Of a DNA stretch of 64,000 nucleotides, positions 37,129 to 44,497 are shown in pieces; position 1 is the stretch's first letter; every line of letters begins with the position of its first letter. A program made the translations under genes and the position numbers. Source of the DNA: Streptomyces sp. NRRL F-6676 (GTDB lineage Bacteria > Actinomycetota > Actinomycetes > Streptomycetales > Streptomycetaceae); NCBI RefSeq assembly GCF_000725625.1, contig NZ_JOHS01000009.1:1-64000 (forward strand), written 5' to 3'. The notes under the pieces are model-generated. The model was not told the DNA's origin. It worked only from the letters and a program-made list of their open reading frames with translations, and did not search any database.

Positions 37129-38328
37129 GTGAACGTGCTGGACATCCTGTTGCTGGTCGCCGCGGTGTGGTTCGCGGTCGTGGGCTACCGGCAGGGCTTC
37201 GTCGTCGGCATCCTGTCGGTGACCGGTTTCCTCGGCGGCGGCCTCGCCGCGGTCTACGCGCTCCCCGTGCTGTGGGGCGAGGCGACCGACGACGCGGAGG
37301 TCAACACGACGGCCGCCGTGATCGCCGTCGGAGTGGTGATCGTCTGCGCCTCCGTCGGGCAGGCCCTCACCACCCATCTCGGCAACAAGCTCCGCCGCTA
37401 CATCACCTGGTCCCCGGCCCGCGCGCTGGACGCGACGGGCGGCGCCCTCGTCAACGTCGTGGCGATGCTGCTGGTCGCCTGGCTGATCGGATCCGCGCTC
37501 GCCGGGACGACCCTGCCGACGCTCGGCCGTGAGGTCCGCGGCTCCAAGGTGCTGCACGGCGTCTCGCAGGCGTTGCCCTCACAGGCGGACACCTGGTTCG
37601 CGGACTTCTCCACCGTCCTCGCGCGGAACGGCTTCCCGCAGGTCTTCAGCCCGTTCGCGAACGAACCGATCACCGAGGTCGAGCCGCCCGACCCGGCCCT
37701 CGCCCGGAGCGCGGTCGCCGTGCGCGCGAAGCGCTCCATCGTGAAGGTGATGGGGACCGCCCGCAGTTGCGGCAAGGTCCTGGAGGGCTCCGGCTTCGTC
37801 TTCGCCGACCGCCGTGTCATGACCAACGCGCACGTGGTCGGCGGGGTCGACGAGCCGACCGTCCAGATCGGCGGCGAAGGGCGCAAGTACGACGCCACGG
37901 TCGTGCTCTACGACTGGCAGCGCGACATCGCCGTACTCGACGTGCCGGACCTGCCCGCGCCCGCGCTGCGGTTCGCCTCCTCCGGCGCCTCCGGCGGCAA
38001 CAGCGCGATCGTCGCCGGCTTCCCGGAGAACGGCTCGTACAACGTGCAGCCCGCGCGCGTCCGCGGCCGGATCACCGCGAACGGCCCGGACATCTACCAC
38101 CGCGGCACCGTGCGCCGTGAGGTGTACTCGCTGTTCGCGACCGTCCGCCAGGGCAACTCCGGCGGCCCGCTGCTCACCCCTCAGGGGCAGGTCTACGGAG
38201 TGGTGTTCGCCAAGTCGCTGGACGACGCCGAGACCGGTTACGCCCTCACCGCGCACGAGATCCAGCAGGACATCGACCAGGGGCGCAGGGCGAACCAGCA
38301 GGTGGACAGCGACAAATGCGCGCTGTGA
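37129..38328 (+). CDS. MarP-like membrane serine protease (CvpA + trypsin domains)
   Basis: 399 residues. Four membrane helices in a CvpA-like N-terminus (VLDILLLVAAVWFAVVGYRQGF, VGILSVTGFLGGGLAAVYA, AVIAVGVVIVCASVGQ, VNVVAMLLVAWLIGSAL) precede a periplasm-facing trypsin fold with the full triad: His in TNAHVVGG, Asp in DWQRDIAVLDV, Ser in RQGNSGGPLL. Two Cys (ARSCGK and the C-terminal DKCAL) could form a disulfide. The Mycobacterium relative MarP resists acid stress by processing a cell-wall hydrolase; a similar envelope role is likely. Starts with GTG after GAAGCG. Confidence 0.93.
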   Translation: MNVLDILLLVAAVWFAVVGYRQGFVVGILSVTGFLGGGLAAVYALPVLWGEATDDAEVNTTAAVIAVGVVIVCASVGQALTTHLGNKLRRYITWSPARALDATGGALVNVVAMLLVAWLIGSALAGTTLPTLGREVRGSKVLHGVSQALPSQADTWFADFSTVLARNGFPQVFSPFANEPITEVEPPDPALARSAVAVRAKRSIVKVMGTARSCGKVLEGSGFVFADRRVMTNAHVVGGVDEPTVQIGGEGRKYDATVVLYDWQRDIAVLDVPDLPAPALRFASSGASGGNSAIVAGFPENGSYNVQPARVRGRITANGPDIYHRGTVRREVYSLFATVRQGNSGGPLLTPQGQVYGVVFAKSLDDAETGYALTAHEIQQDIDQGRRANQQVDSDKCAL

Positions 38329-38502
38329 CGCCCTACCGGGCCGACGAGGCCGGTCGGGCCGGACCGGGCGATATCGCCGGTCTGCGCGGTATGGCCGGTC
38401 CGGGCGGTATGGACGCCCCGGTCGACCCGCGCGGGCGGCCGCCCGGCTGACGGGACCGTGCGCCCGGCTGAGGGGACGACCGTCCGCCCGCTGTCCGGCC
38501 GG
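38329..38502. other. Non-coding spacer with GGCCGG-type repeats
   Basis: The first 130 bases contain near-repeats of GCCGGTC-GGGC/GCGGTATGG (for example GCGGTATGGCCGGTCCGGGC and GGCGGTATGGACGCC). No gene or clear hairpin with a T-tract is seen. Confidence 0.4.
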
Positions 38503-38682
38503 TCAGCCGCGTGCGTGGCGCAGACGGGCGGAGACCCAGCGGGCCCGGCGGCGGAGGATGTGCGGAATTCCCACGCGGGGGTCGGCGCCCGCCAGCTGCG
38601 GGGCGCCCCTCTCATGAGGGCCCGGACCAGCGGCCGAGCGGCGGTTGCGTGCTACGTCGTTGTAGTCGTGCGTCCAGCCCAT
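38503..38682 (-). CDS. Small hypothetical basic protein
   Basis: 59 residues, MGWTHDYNDVARNRRSAA, then PQLAGADPRVGIPHILRRRARW. The third-position GC pattern on the minus strand is that of a real Streptomyces gene, and the composition (11 Arg, no low complexity) is protein-like. The ribosome site is weak (GGTCGGGGT). I recognise no family. It could be a real small protein of the alpha/beta hydrolase neighbourhood, or a chance ORF. Confidence 0.45.
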   Translation of the reverse strand: MGWTHDYNDVARNRRSAAGPGPHERGAPQLAGADPRVGIPHILRRRARWVSARLRHARG

Positions 38683-38874
38683 ACCCCGACCGTGCCCCCG
38701 CCCCAAGGTCGATAACCTCCCGCCGGGCCTCCAATTGGCCTATGCGTCAGGCACATGGCTGTGCGAAGAACAGACGTTCCCTGTTCGGATACCGGGCGTG
38801 GTGACGCCGTGACAGTCCGGATTCGCGGCTTACGTCCCGGCCCGCTGGCTCCATGACCGCCGGACCCGTTCGGC

Positions 38875-39825
38875 TCACCGGTCCGGCTCGGGGTCCCGTA
38901 GCCAGTTGATCAGCTCCGTCGAGAACGCGCCGGGGTCCTCCTCGTGCGGGAAGTGCCCCAGGCCGTCGAAGAGACGCCAGCGGTACGGGGCCTCGACGTA
39001 CTCCCCGGAACCGGCCGCGCTCCGCGTGCGCATGACGGGGTCGAGGGAGCCGTGCAGATGCAGCGTCGGCACCCGCACCGGCCGCTTCATGCGCCGGTTG
39101 AACTGGAAGCCGTCCGGCCGGGCCAGCGAACGCACCAGCCAGCGGTAGGGCTCCACCGAGCAGTGCGCAGTGGAGGGGATGCACATGGCTCGCCGGTACG
39201 CCTCGAGCGCGTCGTCGTCCACCGGCCGGGGTCCCGACCACTCCCGGATCAGCCGCCCGACCAGCGCGCCGTCGTCGGCGGTGAGCTGCCGTTCGGGGAC
39301 GAAGGGCCGCTGGAACCCCCAGATGTGGGAGCTCGCCGCCGACTGCCGCGGGTCCCGCAGCATGGCGGCGCGCCAGCGCCGGGGGTGCGGCATCGAGGTC
39401 ACCACGAGCCGGCGCACCAGCTTGGGCCGCATCGCCGCCGCCGTCCACGCCAGATAGCCGCCCAGGTCGTGGCCGACCAGCGCGGCGTCGGGCTCACCCA
39501 GCGAGCGGACCACCCCGGTGACGTCCAGCGCGAGGTTGGCGGGGTCGTAGCCGCGCGGTGTGCGGTCGCTGCCGCCGACCCCGCGCAGGTCCATCGCCAC
39601 CGCCCGGAAGCCGGCGTCGGCGAGCGCCACGAGCTGGTGCCGCCAGGTCCACCAGAACTGCGGGAAGCCGTGCAGCAGCAGTACCAGCGGCCCCTCGCCC
39701 AGCTCCGCGATGTGGAAACGGGCGCCGTTGGCCGCGACGTCCCGGTGGGTCACCTCTCTTCCGCCGGGCAGGTCGAGTCGTACGACCGAGGCGGGCTGGG
39801 CCCAGGGTGTGGCGGGGTCCGTCAT
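38875..39825 (-). CDS. Alpha/beta hydrolase (epoxide-hydrolase-like)
   Basis: 316 residues. Oxyanion loop LLLHGFPQFWWTWRHQL (HGFPQ), then AVALVGHDLGGYLAW, where the nucleophile is Asp in G-H-D-L-G-G, as in soluble epoxide hydrolases and haloalkane dehalogenases. Acid position in LHGSLDP and the catalytic His in LGHFPHEEDP. Cytosolic, with no signal peptide. Its ATG overlaps the stop of the holin-like gene (ATGA), so the two are coupled. Substrate unknown. Confidence 0.9.
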   Translation of the reverse strand: MTDPATPWAQPASVVRLDLPGGREVTHRDVAANGARFHIAELGEGPLVLLLHGFPQFWWTWRHQLVALADAGFRAVAMDLRGVGGSDRTPRGYDPANLALDVTGVVRSLGEPDAALVGHDLGGYLAWTAAAMRPKLVRRLVVTSMPHPRRWRAAMLRDPRQSAASSHIWGFQRPFVPERQLTADDGALVGRLIREWSGPRPVDDDALEAYRRAMCIPSTAHCSVEPYRWLVRSLARPDGFQFNRRMKRPVRVPTLHLHGSLDPVMRTRSAAGSGEYVEAPYRWRLFDGLGHFPHEEDPGAFSTELINWLRDPEPDR

Positions 39826-40298
39826 GAGGACGAGCGTGCCACAGCCTCGACGGGCGTGTCCGTCCGGTCCGGACGCGGGTGCGGCTTGGCCTTCTGCAAC
39901 ACCCCGGCGCTCTCCTTCACGGAGGCGGCGACCTTCTGCGGGCCCTTGCCCTTCTTGGCCTTCTTCGCGAACGTCATCCCGATGAGCCCGAGCAGACCGG
40001 CGACGAGCACGTTCGCGGCGAAGGACAGCAGGAAGCAGACGGCCAGGTTCCAGTGGCTCCAGGTGCGGATGCCGTACGCCAGTGCGAAGTTGAGCATCGG
40101 CAGGGAGAACAGCAGCACCGCGCCGGCCCCGGAGAACGCGCCGCCGGAGACCGCGCCGCGCTTCACATCCTGCTTGAGCTGGGCCTTGGCCAGCGCGATC
40201 TCGTCGTGCACCAGTGCGGACATCTCCGCCGTGGCCGAGGCGAACAACCTGCCGATGCTGGGCTCCGCGCCGACCGGGGTGCCGTCGGGTGCGCTCAT
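39822..40298 (-). CDS. Phage-holin-superfamily/actinobacterial holin-X-type membrane protein
   Basis: 158 residues. The N-terminal amphipathic part SIGRLFASATAEMSALVHDEIALAKAQL is the hallmark of the DUF1469 / holin-X family. Two membrane helices follow (AFSGAGAVLLFSLPMLNFALAYG and LAVCFLLSFAANVLVAGLLGLIG), then a Lys-rich tail (FAKKAKKGKGPQK). The function in non-phage settings is not known; it probably shapes or stiffens the membrane. Upstream gene of the coupled pair with the hydrolase. Confidence 0.85.
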   Translation of the reverse strand: MSAPDGTPVGAEPSIGRLFASATAEMSALVHDEIALAKAQLKQDVKRGAVSGGAFSGAGAVLLFSLPMLNFALAYGIRTWSHWNLAVCFLLSFAANVLVAGLLGLIGMTFAKKAKKGKGPQKVAASVKESAGVLQKAKPHPRPDRTDTPVEAVARSSS

Positions 40299-40437
40299 CG
40301 AGGTCTCCCTGTTGTCGTGAGGATCGTCTTGAGTTGTCGTACGTTCGCTTGCGCCTCGTACGTGCGTTCGTGTCCGGCCTGTTGGCGCCGTGGCTGTCGG
40401 CGCCCGATCTGTCGTCCGTGCGCCGTCGGGGACGTTG

Positions 40438-40462
40438 TGTGCACAGAGACATTTTGTGCACA
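40438..40462. promoter_or_regulatory. Two TGTGCACA palindromes upstream of the holin-like gene
   Basis: The 8-base palindrome TGTGCACA occurs at 40438-40445 and again at 40455-40462, 17 bases apart start to start, in the 170-base spacer before the holin-like gene. It looks like a small operator pair; the binder is unknown. Confidence 0.35.
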
Positions 40463-40469
40463 GGTCAGA

Positions 40470-41969
40470 TCATGCCGGACCGTGGTCCCCCTCGCCTGCC
40501 CCGCCCATCACTTCGGCAAGCCTTCGGTGTTCGGCGGCCTTGGCCTCGTAGATCTCGGCCATGCGCAGGTGGTACGCCGGGTCGTGCTCCTCGTAGATGT
40601 CGGGGATGCCGTCGAGATCCTCGTCGCGCTCCTCCTCCGCCGACAGCGCCCGGTACTTGGCGTTTCGGATCTTCAGCAGGACGGCCGCCAGCACGGCCGC
40701 GATCAGCGAGCCGCACAGCACCGCCGCCTTCACCTCGTCCGTCAGTACGGGGTCGTCGGTGAAGGCGAGTTCGCCGATGAGGAGGGAGACGGTGAAGCCG
40801 ATGCCGGCCAGCGTGGCGAGCGCGAAGACGTCCGGCCAGGCGAGGTCCTCGCTCAGCGAGGCCCTGGTGAAACGGACCGTCAGCCAGGTCCCGCCGAAGA
40901 CGCCGAGCGTCTTGCCGAGGACCAGCCCGAGCACGACACCGAGCGTCTCCGGCTTGCCGAACACATCTCCGAGCGCCCCGCCGGACAGTGAGACGCCCGC
41001 GCTGAACAGGGCGAACAGCGGCACGGCGAGACCGGCCGACAGGGGGCGCACCAGGTGTGCGATGTGTTCGCCGGGGGAGTGCTCCTCGCCCTCGCGGCGG
41101 TGGCAGCGCAGCATCAGGCCCATCGCGACACCGGCGATGGTGGCGTGCACGCCGCTGTTGTACATCAGCGCCCAGTTCACGACGGCGAGCGGGACGTACA
41201 CGTACCAGCCCCGCACGTCCTTGCGCAGCAGCAGCCAGAAGAGGCCGAGGCCCACGAACGCGCCGCCGAGCGCGACGAAGTTCAGACCGGAGGTGAAGAA
41301 GACCGCGATGATCAGGATGGCGAACAGGTCGTCGACGACCGCGAGCGTGAGCAGGAACGCGCGCAGCGCGGAGGGCAGGGAGGTGCCGATGACCGCGAGG
41401 ACGGCGAGCGCGAACGCGATGTCCGTGGCGGTGGGCACCGCCCAGCCCGCGAGCGAGCCGCCGCCGACGAGACCGGTGACGGTGTAGACGAGCGCGGGCG
41501 CGGCCATTCCGCACAGCGCGGCCACGACGGGCAGCGCGGCCGCGCGCGGATCCTTGAGGTCCCCGGCGACCAGTTCGCGTTTGAGTTCGATGCCGGCGAC
41601 GAAGAAGAAGACGGCCAGCAGGCCGTCGGCGGCCCAGTGCGCCACGGAGAGGTGCAGGCCGACCCCGGAGGGGCCGAAGTGGAAGTGGCTCACGCTCTCG
41701 TACGTGTGACCGAGAGCAGGCAGGTTGGCCCAGATCAGCGCCGCGATCGCGGCGGCGAGGAGAATGACCCCGCCGACGGTCTCGGTGCGCAGCGCGTCGG
41801 CGACGTAGGTCCGCTCGGGCAGGGAGAGACGGCCGAGGAACCTGCGGGAACCGTTGCGGGGCCGGTCGGGCCCGTGCGACTGATCGGGCCTGCGGGCCGC
41901 GTCGTGCTGGGGGGCCTGGTCTTGCCGAGGGGCCTTGTCGTGCTGGTGGGTCTTGCGGGGCGGGGCCAC
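40470..41969 (-). CDS. nhaA: Na+/H+ antiporter NhaA
   Basis: 499 residues with about twelve membrane helices. The central motif LAVVDDLFAILIIAVFF carries the two neighbouring Asp residues that bind the cation in NhaA. ATDIAFALAVLAVIG and GIGFTVSLLIGELAF are also diagnostic. The N-terminus has a charged 45-residue extension (Arg/Asp/Gln-rich), and the cytoplasmic C-terminal tail contains EEERDEDLDGIPDIYEEHDP and an H-L-R-M helix absent from the enteric protein. It exchanges sodium for protons. Confidence 0.95.
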   Translation of the reverse strand: MAPPRKTHQHDKAPRQDQAPQHDAARRPDQSHGPDRPRNGSRRFLGRLSLPERTYVADALRTETVGGVILLAAAIAALIWANLPALGHTYESVSHFHFGPSGVGLHLSVAHWAADGLLAVFFFVAGIELKRELVAGDLKDPRAAALPVVAALCGMAAPALVYTVTGLVGGGSLAGWAVPTATDIAFALAVLAVIGTSLPSALRAFLLTLAVVDDLFAILIIAVFFTSGLNFVALGGAFVGLGLFWLLLRKDVRGWYVYVPLAVVNWALMYNSGVHATIAGVAMGLMLRCHRREGEEHSPGEHIAHLVRPLSAGLAVPLFALFSAGVSLSGGALGDVFGKPETLGVVLGLVLGKTLGVFGGTWLTVRFTRASLSEDLAWPDVFALATLAGIGFTVSLLIGELAFTDDPVLTDEVKAAVLCGSLIAAVLAAVLLKIRNAKYRALSAEEERDEDLDGIPDIYEEHDPAYHLRMAEIYEAKAAEHRRLAEVMGGAGEGDHGPA

Positions 41970-42085
41970 GAGGGGGACCTTCCGGGTGAGTGGGCAGCAT
42001 GCATCGCATGCCGACCAGACTTCCCGGCGCGCCCGAAGAGACCGTTTCTGTTGGGGTGGATGTTCCGCCCAGCCTACCCAAGAAC
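41970..42085. other. Short spacer between nhaA and the acs terminator
   Basis: No gene is seen. GCATGCATCGCATGCC near 41996 is an imperfect palindrome just upstream of nhaA and may belong to its promoter. Confidence 0.3.
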
Positions 42086-42118
42086 GACCCCCGGGGCACG
42101 GTACGGCTCCCGGGGGTC
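42086..42118. terminator. Hairpin downstream of acs
   Basis: GACCCCCGGG (42086-42095) pairs with CCCGGGGGTC (42109-42118) around a 13-base loop. It lies about 150 bases past the acs stop. Between them, around 42128-42160, is a run of GGTGGC units (GCGGTGGCGGTGGCGGTGG). Confidence 0.65.
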
Positions 42119-42266
42119 GGTACGGAGGTGCGGTGGCGGTGGCGGTGGCGGTGGGGGTGGTGTGGGGTGGCGGTGGAGTGGAGGCGTGGTGGCGCGGAGA
42201 GCGGGGACCGCGGGCGGGGGCCCGGGTCCAGTCCTCCGAGAGGGCGTCAGTTCCCCCGACAGCCCG

Positions 42267-44228
42267 TCAGTCCTCCGACGGCGCCGCCGGCAGCTTCGCC
42301 TGGATCAGGTCCATCACCGTGGAGTCCGTGAGCGTGGTGACGTCACCGAGCTGACGGTTCTCCGCCACGTCCCGCAGCAGCCGCCGCATGATCTTGCCCG
42401 AGCGGGTCTTCGGCAGCTCCGCCACCGGCAGGATCCGCTTCGGCTTGGCGATCGGGCCCAGAGTGGCGCCCACGTGGTTGCGCAGGTCGCCGACCAGGTC
42501 CTCGGTCTCCGCCGCCGTGCCCCGCAGGATGACGAAGGCGACGATCGCCTGCCCGGTCGTCTCGTCGGCCGCGCCGACCACGGCCGCCTCGGCGACCGAC
42601 GGGTGCGAGACGAGCGCGGACTCGACCTCGGTGGTGGAGATGTTGTGCCCGGAGACCAGCATCACGTCGTCGACGCGGCCCAGCAGCCAGATGTCCCCGT
42701 CGTCGTCCTTCTTGGCGCCGTCACCGGCGAAGTACTTGCCTTCGAAGCGGGACCAGTAGGTGTCCAGGAACCGCTGGTCGTCGCCCCAGATGGTGCGCAG
42801 CATCGACGGCCACGGCTCGGTGAGCACCAGATAACCGCCACCGCCGTCGGGCACCTCCCTGGCCTCGTCGTCGACGACCGTCGCCGAGATGCCCGGCAGG
42901 GGACGCTGGGCCGAACCCGGCTTGGCGTCGGTCACGCCCGGCAGCGGGGAGATCATGATGCCGCCGGTCTCCGTCTGCCACCAGGTGTCCACGACCGGGG
43001 TGCGGTCGCCGCCGATGTGCTTGCGGTACCAGATCCATGCCTCGGGGTTGATCGGCTCGCCGACCGAGCCCAGCACGCGCAGCGAGGACAGGTCGAACTT
43101 CGCGGGGATGTCGTCTCCCCACTTCATGAACGTGCGGATCGCGGTCGGCGCGGTGTAGAGGATCGACACCTTGTACTTCTGGACGATCTCCCAGAAGCGG
43201 CCCTGGTGGGGGGTGTCGGGCGTGCCCTCGTACATGACCTGCGTGGCGCCGTTGGCCAGCGGGCCGTAGACGATGTACGAGTGGCCGGTGACCCAGCCGA
43301 CGTCGGCCGTGCACCAGTACACGTCCGTCTCCGGCTTGAGGTCGAAGACCGACCAGTGGGTGTACGCCACCTGGGTGAGATAGCCGCCGGAGGTGTGCAG
43401 GATGCCCTTCGGCCGGCCCGTCGTGCCGGACGTGTACAGGATGAACAGCGGGTGCTCGGCCTCGAACGCCTCGGCCGTGTGCTCGGCCGACTGCTTCTGC
43501 GTGAGGTCGTGCCACCACACGTCACGGCCCTCGGTCCAGGCGACCTCCTGGCCCGTGCGCCGTACGACGACCACGTGCTCCACGGTGGTGCCCTCGCGGT
43601 TCACCGCGTCGTCGACCGCCGGCTTGAGCGCGGAGGGCTTGCCCCGCCGGTAACCGCCGTCGGCGGTGATGACGACGCGGGCGTCGGCGTCCTCGATGCG
43701 GGTGGCCAGCGCGTCCGCCGAGAAGCCGCCGAAGACGACGGAGTGCGCGGCGCCGATGCGGGCGCAGGCCAGCATGGCGATCGCCGTCTCGGGGATCATC
43801 GGCATGTAGACGGCCACCCGGTCGCCCTTGCGCACCCCGAGCTCCAGCAGGGCGTTGGCCGCCCTGGACACCTCGTCCTTGAGCTCGGCGTAGGTGATCG
43901 CGCGGCTGTCGCCGGGCTCGCCCTCGAAGTGGATGGCGACGCGGTCGCCGTGGCCCGCCTCGACGTGCCGGTCCACGCAGTTGTACGCCACGTTGAGCCG
44001 GCCGTCCTGGAACCACTTGGCGAACGGCGGGTTCGACCAGTCCAGCGTCTCGGTCGGCTCGGTGGCCCAGGTCAGCCGACGGGCCTGCTCGGCCCAGAAG
44101 CCGAGCCTGTCAGCCTTGGCCTGCTCGTACGCCTCGGCCGTGACATTGGCGTGCGCGGCGAGTTCGGCGGGAGGCGCGAAACGACGCTCCTCCTTCAGCA
44201 GGTTGGAGAGGGAAGGATTCTCGCTCAC
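42267..44228 (-). CDS. acs: Acetyl-CoA synthetase (AMP-forming)
   Basis: 653 residues from GTG ([17 protein letters not shown]). Adenylate-forming motifs: [20 protein letters not shown] (P-loop), [31 protein letters not shown], and [20 protein letters not shown]. The C-terminal [14 protein letters not shown] holds the acetylation-controlled Lys. It activates acetate through acetyl-AMP to acetyl-CoA. A 16-codon ORF with a similar N-terminus lies directly upstream and overlaps the start by four bases. The ribosome site is GGGGGAG about nine bases before the GTG. Confidence 0.95.
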   Translation of the reverse strand: MSENPSLSNLLKEERRFAPPAELAAHANVTAEAYEQAKADRLGFWAEQARRLTWATEPTETLDWSNPPFAKWFQDGRLNVAYNCVDRHVEAGHGDRVAIHFEGEPGDSRAITYAELKDEVSRAANALLELGVRKGDRVAVYMPMIPETAIAMLACARIGAAHSVVFGGFSADALATRIEDADARVVITADGGYRRGKPSALKPAVDDAVNREGTTVEHVVVVRRTGQEVAWTEGRDVWWHDLTQKQSAEHTAEAFEAEHPLFILYTSGTTGRPKGILHTSGGYLTQVAYTHWSVFDLKPETDVYWCTADVGWVTGHSYIVYGPLANGATQVMYEGTPDTPHQGRFWEIVQKYKVSILYTAPTAIRTFMKWGDDIPAKFDLSSLRVLGSVGEPINPEAWIWYRKHIGGDRTPVVDTWWQTETGGIMISPLPGVTDAKPGSAQRPLPGISATVVDDEAREVPDGGGGYLVLTEPWPSMLRTIWGDDQRFLDTYWSRFEGKYFAGDGAKKDDDGDIWLLGRVDDVMLVSGHNISTTEVESALVSHPSVAEAAVVGAADETTGQAIVAFVILRGTAAETEDLVGDLRNHVGATLGPIAKPKRILPVAELPKTRSGKIMRRLLRDVAENRQLGDVTTLTDSTVMDLIQAKLPAAPSED

Positions 44229-44275
44229 TTTCCCATCTCCCCCTTCAGAAGGTTGGCCAGGCTTTCGTTGCTCAC
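44225..44275 (-). CDS. 16-residue upstream ORF coupled to acs
   Basis: GTG start with GGGAG eight bases before; it encodes [16 protein letters not shown], and the TGA overlaps the acs GTG (GTGA). The peptide resembles the acs N-terminus itself ([14 protein letters not shown]), so it looks like a duplicated start region that is now out of frame (47 bases apart). Either it is a translational-coupling leader or a leftover of a small duplication. It is also possible that the ancestral start is this one and a frameshift moved it. Confidence 0.6.
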   Translation of the reverse strand: MSNESLANLLKGEMGK

Positions 44276-44497
44276 GACATCTCCCTTTCCCAGGGTGTCC
44301 GTTGTGTCCCAGGCCACAGCTCATCAGACCGGCACCCCCGATGACAAGGGCCGACGGGCAAATGGTTTAGACCTGTGCGGTCTGTGAGGGGTGCGGCCCC
44401 CGAGCGTGGGGCCACACGTTCTCACGGACGGCGAACGGGATCGGTTCACCACGCGTGGCGGCGTGCGCGGCGGGCGGCGGCACCGCCCGCCGCCCCG
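44276..44497. other. Spacer between the SulP-carbonic anhydrase gene and acs
   Basis: Upstream region of acs and downstream region of the SulP gene. The inverted repeat CGGCGGGCGG-CGGTGCCG-CCGCCCGCCG, at about 44470-44500, flanks the SulP stop and could terminate it. The less GC-rich patch at 44325-44385 is the likely acs promoter zone. Confidence 0.4.

Noticed and set aside
39822..40298. Prophage holin
   Set aside because: The family name suggests a phage, but no lysin, capsid or other phage gene is near and this family is common in actinobacterial chromosomes.
42125..42185. GGTGGC repeat as a functional element
   Set aside because: A simple low-complexity run next to the acs terminator; nothing distinguishes it from slippage.
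41055..44387. 1110-codon plus-strand open frame
   Set aside because: Antisense to nhaA and acs, with His/Arg/Gly-rich meaningless composition.
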